NCBI GenBank assembly: GCA_945871065.1
Contig: CAMBUL010000020.1
Location: forward strand, 1 to 36,932
Direction of reading: 5' to 3'
Length of the DNA: 36,932 nucleotides
Source: Chthoniobacter flavus
GTDB taxonomy: Bacteria; Verrucomicrobiota; Verrucomicrobiia; Chthoniobacterales; JACTMZ01
Positions 34,254-36,932 of the stretch are shown here, in pieces. The position numbers and the translations under genes are program-made. The notes beneath the pieces were generated by a model, which was not told the DNA's origin, did no database searches, and worked only from the letters and a program-made list of their open reading frames with translations. Within the stretch, counting starts at the first letter, position 1. Each line of letters begins with the position of its first letter.

Positions 34254-34832
34254 ATGAAAAAATATATCATCACAGGTGTCATGGCCGCTATCGCCGCAAC
34301 CTCGGCATTCGCGGGCACTGAAACCGTATCCAAAGAAGTTGTTGTTGTTGAGGATCCCTGCCTCTTCCGCGACCAAGAGTTCCAAATCGACGCGTTCGGC
34401 CTCGGTAATTTCTCCCAAGGCAACACCGATATGGGTGGTCGTCCTGCTTGGGGCGGCGGTCTGGGCCTCAACTACTTCTTCACGAGGTTCATCGGCGTCG
34501 GTCTCGAACAAGACCTGTACGGTCGTAACAGCGGCGGCGGCTCAAGCAACAACTTCGGCTACACCCGCTGGGCAACCGTCGGTAACCTCTTTTTGCGTTA
34601 CCCGATTTGCTCAATGAACCTCGCCCCCTACATCATGGTTGGCGGCGGTGCTAACTACGGCAACGTGCCCAAGCTGGCCGGACAAGGCTTCGGCCACGTC
34701 GGCGGCGGACTTGAGTACCGTATCACCCAGAACATCGGTCTGTTTAGCGATGCTCGTTACCTCTACTCGGGTGTAACCGGCTTGCAGAACAGCAACCTCA
34801 TGTGGCGCTACGGCCTGCGCTTCGCGTTCTAA
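34254..34832 (+). CDS. Outer membrane beta-barrel protein, first copy
   Basis: The 192-residue protein has a signal peptide (MKKYIITGVMAAIAATSAFAG), then an OmpA-like or other small 8-stranded barrel: alternating aromatic and Gly residues (PAWGGGLGLNYFFTRFIGVG, GYTRWATVGNLFLRYPICS) and a terminal strand ending in YGLRFAF, where the final Phe is the BAM recognition residue. Its function is unknown. No Shine-Dalgarno sequence is visible before the ATG. A closely similar second copy follows. Terminator at 34858-34887. Confidence 0.88.
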   Translation: MKKYIITGVMAAIAATSAFAGTETVSKEVVVVEDPCLFRDQEFQIDAFGLGNFSQGNTDMGGRPAWGGGLGLNYFFTRFIGVGLEQDLYGRNSGGGSSNNFGYTRWATVGNLFLRYPICSMNLAPYIMVGGGANYGNVPKLAGQGFGHVGGGLEYRITQNIGLFSDARYLYSGVTGLQNSNLMWRYGLRFAF

Positions 34833-34857
34833 TTGAACGACTGAACTGATTCACCGA

Positions 34858-34887
34858 CGGCGCCGGAGCAATCCGGCGCCGTTTTTT
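34858..34887 (+). terminator. Intrinsic terminator after first barrel gene
   Basis: A 9-bp stem CGGCGCCGG (34858-34866) and CCGGCGCCG (34873-34881), AGCAAT loop, then six T. The loop and stem sequence are shared with the terminator of the second copy. Confidence 0.95.
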
Positions 34888-34967
34888 GCTTTTTATTCCA
34901 AAACAGGGATTCTATTCTTCCGCCTGAAGTCCTACTATCAAGCGAGCGAAGCACAATATCCCTACTC

Positions 34968-35597
34968 ATGAAAAAATATATTATTACAGGTGTCATGGCT
35001 GCTGTTGCCGCTACTTCGGTGTTCGCGGGTGCTGAAGTCGTATCTAAAGAAGTTGTCACCGCTGAGCCCGCGTGCCTCTTCCGCGACCGGGAGTTCCAGA
35101 TCGACGCGTTCGGTCTCGGCGATTTTTATCGCGCTGGCAATGACATCTCAGGCCGTCCGGCTTGGGGTGGCGGTCTCGGCCTAAACTACTTCTTCACCCG
35201 TTTCATCGGTATTGGTATCGAGCAAGATCTCTATGGTCGTAACTCGAATGGTAATGGTGCCCAGCTGACCGATTTCGGCTACACCCGTTGGGCCACGATC
35301 GGTAACCTCTTCCTGCGTTACCCGATCTGTTCGTGGAACCTCGCTCCTTATCTCATCTTGGGTGGTGGCGCGAACTACGGCAACGTGGGCGGCGGATACG
35401 TCAACTACCCGAACGGTAGCGCCAATCGCATTGCCGGTCAGGGCTTCGGCCATGTCGGTGGTGGCTTGGAGTATCGCGTGACCGAGACCATTGGTCTCTT
35501 CAGCGATGCCCGCTACCTCTACTCGGGCGTCGACGGGCTGCACGGTCACGGCGACAGCCAGCTCATGTGGCGCTACGGTCTGCGCTTCGCGTTCTAA
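34968..35597 (+). CDS. Outer membrane beta-barrel protein, second tandem copy
   Basis: This 209-residue paralogue of the preceding gene has a nearly identical signal peptide (MKKYIITGVMAAVAATSVFAG), the same CLFRD motif after it, the same barrel strands and YGLRFAF end. It is longer by insertions, mainly a loop after NYGNVGGG (YVNYPNGSANR) and a HGHGD segment before the last strand, both in places where surface loops would lie. No Shine-Dalgarno sequence is visible. It has its own promoter space (34889-34967) and terminator. Confidence 0.88.
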   Translation: MKKYIITGVMAAVAATSVFAGAEVVSKEVVTAEPACLFRDREFQIDAFGLGDFYRAGNDISGRPAWGGGLGLNYFFTRFIGIGIEQDLYGRNSNGNGAQLTDFGYTRWATIGNLFLRYPICSWNLAPYLILGGGANYGNVGGGYVNYPNGSANRIAGQGFGHVGGGLEYRVTETIGLFSDARYLYSGVDGLHGHGDSQLMWRYGLRFAF

Positions 35598-35622
35598 TTG
35601 AACGACTGAACTGATTCACCAG

Positions 35623-35651
35623 CGGCGCCGGAGCAATCCGGCGCCGTTTTT
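35623..35651 (+). terminator. Intrinsic terminator after second barrel gene
   Basis: A 9-bp stem CGGCGCCGG (35623-35631) and CCGGCGCCG (35638-35646), the same AGCAAT loop as at 34858-34887, then five T. Confidence 0.93.
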
Positions 35652-35707
35652 CTTTGCGTGGGCCGAAACGTTATCCCCCCTCGCCTCGGGAGAAGGCTGA
35701 TTGACAT

Positions 35708-35726
35708 GTCGGGCCAACGGCCCGAC
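35708..35726 (+). promoter_or_regulatory. Hairpin in the helicase leader
   Basis: A perfect 8-bp stem GTCGGGCC (35708-35715) and GGCCCGAC (35719-35726) with an AAC loop lies 14 bases before the helicase ATG, preceded by TTGACA (35701-35706). It could limit translation of the helicase mRNA until melted. Role is inference. Confidence 0.4.
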
Positions 35727-35740
35727 TGTCCGCTTTTCAC

Positions 35741-36932
35741 ATGCTGTTCACCAAGCTTGGGCTGACCAAGCCACTTCTCGAAGGCGTCCAAGCCATGGGC
35801 TACGGGGATCCTACCCCGGTCCAACTGCGGGCAATCCCGCCTGCCCTCGAAGGCCGGGATGTCATTGCCTCCGCCCAGACTGGGACGGGAAAAACCGCCG
35901 CATTCGCTCTTCCCGCCCTGCAAAGGCTGGGCAAGCACGGCAAACTGCGCTGCCTCGTGCTTGAACCGACGCGCGAGCTGGCCATGCAGGTCGAGACCTC
36001 CATGCGAGACTTGGCACGCTTTACCGACCTACGGATAGGATCGATCTTCGGCGGTGTCGGCTATGGCGCCCAACGCGCTGCTCTGCGCGATGGCCTGGAT
36101 GTGGTCGTTGCCACCCCGGGGCGCCTGGAAGACCACCTGCAACAAGGCACGATCAAATTGGGCGACATCGAGGTTCTCATCCTCGACGAAGTCGACCGGA
36201 TGCTCGACGTCGGATTCTTGCCGCCGATGAAACGCATCATCGCGAAGTGTCCCAAAGACCGGCAGACGCTCTTCTTCTCCGCCACCCTACCCCCGGAGAT
36301 CGCCCAACTGGCCGACTGGGCCCTGCGCGATCCGGTGCGCATCGAAATCGGCGCCTCGCGATCGGTCACCTCGACGGTGAAACACGGAGTCTACATCACC
36401 GATCAGGGCGGGAAATTCGGCCTGCTCCTCGCCCTGCTCAATGCAGCAGACTCGACCAGCGTGCTCATCTTCTCACGGACCAAACACGGTGCGGACCGCA
36501 TCGCCAAGCGGCTCCGGGCCAATAATCTTTCCGTGGCTGTCCTCCACGCCAATCGCTCGCAAAACCAACGCATCGAGGCCCTCGAGGGATTCAAGTCCGG
36601 TCGCTACGGGATCATGGTCGCAACCGACATCGCAGCCCGCGGCATCGACGTGGCCGGGGTCAGCCACGTGATCAACTACGATATCCCGCAGCATCCCGAA
36701 GACTACGTGCACCGCATCGGCCGCACAGGCCGCGCCCAGCGTACCGGGGACGCTTTCACACTCGTGGCCCATGACGAGATGAAGAAACTCGCCGCCATCG
36801 AGCGTTTCATCGGGCAGAAGATCGATCGCTTGAAACTCGAGGGCCAGAATGTGCCGAAGCACGGAGAAGAAGTGATTGCCGCGCGCCGACCCAAACCAGA
36901 GCCAAGGATGGACGGGCGCCCGGCTTTACCCA
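35741..36932 (+). CDS. DEAD-box family ATP-dependent RNA helicase (3' end outside window)
   Basis: The frame opens at ATG 35741 and runs off the window (397 codons seen). Motifs appear in order: Q motif GYGDPTPVQ, motif I AQTGTGKT, Ia PTRELA, Ib TPGRL, motif III SAT, motif IV VLIFSRT, motif V TDIAARGIDV, motif VI HRIGRTGRA. Motif II reads DEVD (LILDEVDRML) instead of DEAD. This is an RhlE-like helicase expected to remodel RNA or ribosome intermediates. The visible part covers both RecA domains; the missing end is only a C-terminal tail. Confidence 0.93.
   Translation, partial: MLFTKLGLTKPLLEGVQAMGYGDPTPVQLRAIPPALEGRDVIASAQTGTGKTAAFALPALQRLGKHGKLRCLVLEPTRELAMQVETSMRDLARFTDLRIGSIFGGVGYGAQRAALRDGLDVVVATPGRLEDHLQQGTIKLGDIEVLILDEVDRMLDVGFLPPMKRIIAKCPKDRQTLFFSATLPPEIAQLADWALRDPVRIEIGASRSVTSTVKHGVYITDQGGKFGLLLALLNAADSTSVLIFSRTKHGADRIAKRLRANNLSVAVLHANRSQNQRIEALEGFKSGRYGIMVATDIAARGIDVAGVSHVINYDIPQHPEDYVHRIGRTGRAQRTGDAFTLVAHDEMKKLAAIERFIGQKIDRLKLEGQNVPKHGEEVIAARRPKPEPRMDGRPALP

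Noticed and set aside
1..36932. CRISPR arrays, tRNA, rRNA, insertion sequences or prophage genes
   Set aside because: No repeated spacer-like array, cloverleaf, transposase or phage structural gene was seen in any frame.

Overview
The window is GC-rich (above 60% by eye) chromosomal DNA from a Gram-negative bacterium, most likely a Verrucomicrobiota member. The evidence is an LptD-type outer-membrane assembly protein, two secreted proteins with PEP-CTERM sorting tails, two paralogous outer-membrane barrel proteins, a FloA/NfeD flotillin operon and a TACO1/YebC protein. The assignment is inferred from gene content and protein style; no rRNA, tRNA, CRISPR array or insertion sequence was seen.

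Layout. (1) 1-5029 is accessory: a decayed MazF/PemK remnant with a long perfect palindrome, then minus-strand genes for a trypsin-like PEP-CTERM protease, a small barrel-domain lipoprotein, a Tat-exported flavin amine oxidase and a seven-repeat kelch PEP-CTERM protein. (2) 5182-7093, plus strand: two tiny secreted Cys-containing proteins, a strong terminator, a SOUL haem-binding protein and YebC. (3) 7151-15426 is one long minus-strand block. In transcription order it holds mannose-1-phosphate guanylyltransferase, RuvX, TruA, a peptidoglycan amidase, a TIGR01777 epimerase, adenosine deaminase, an uncharacterised secreted protein, NfeD, FloA and a bitopic Pro-rich protein. (4) 15530-25600 is housekeeping: Maf, DnaB, bL9, an alpha/beta hydrolase-fold protein lacking the usual nucleophile, RppH, a GNAT acetyltransferase, a membrane protein, MurI, LptD and GalE. 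(5) 25632-32787 is the most distinctive part. A HAE1-type RND permease and its lipoprotein adaptor diverge from an ArsR regulator, which overlaps an SQR/FCSD-like flavoprotein followed by a single-Cys TusE/DsrC protein, a DsrE-like protein and a DUF302 protein. (6) 33129-36932 carries RibD, a tandem pair of outer-membrane barrel proteins each with its own terminator, and the start of a DEAD-box-type RNA helicase cut by the window end.

How the genes fit together. Region 5 reads as a sulfide or persulfide handling unit. A thiol-bearing ArsR repressor probably controls both directions from one 53-bp intergenic space, in which a TATTAC-N6-GTAATA dyad lies between a plausible -35 and -10. The SQR-like enzyme would oxidise reduced sulfur. 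The TusE, DsrE and DUF302 proteins carry conserved cysteines suited to passing on sulfane sulfur, and the RND pair would export an unknown substrate. This assignment rests on family knowledge and gene order and is the best candidate here for a poorly described system. The FloA-NfeD operon with two uncharacterised partners and the two small Cys-rich secreted peptides are secondary candidates.
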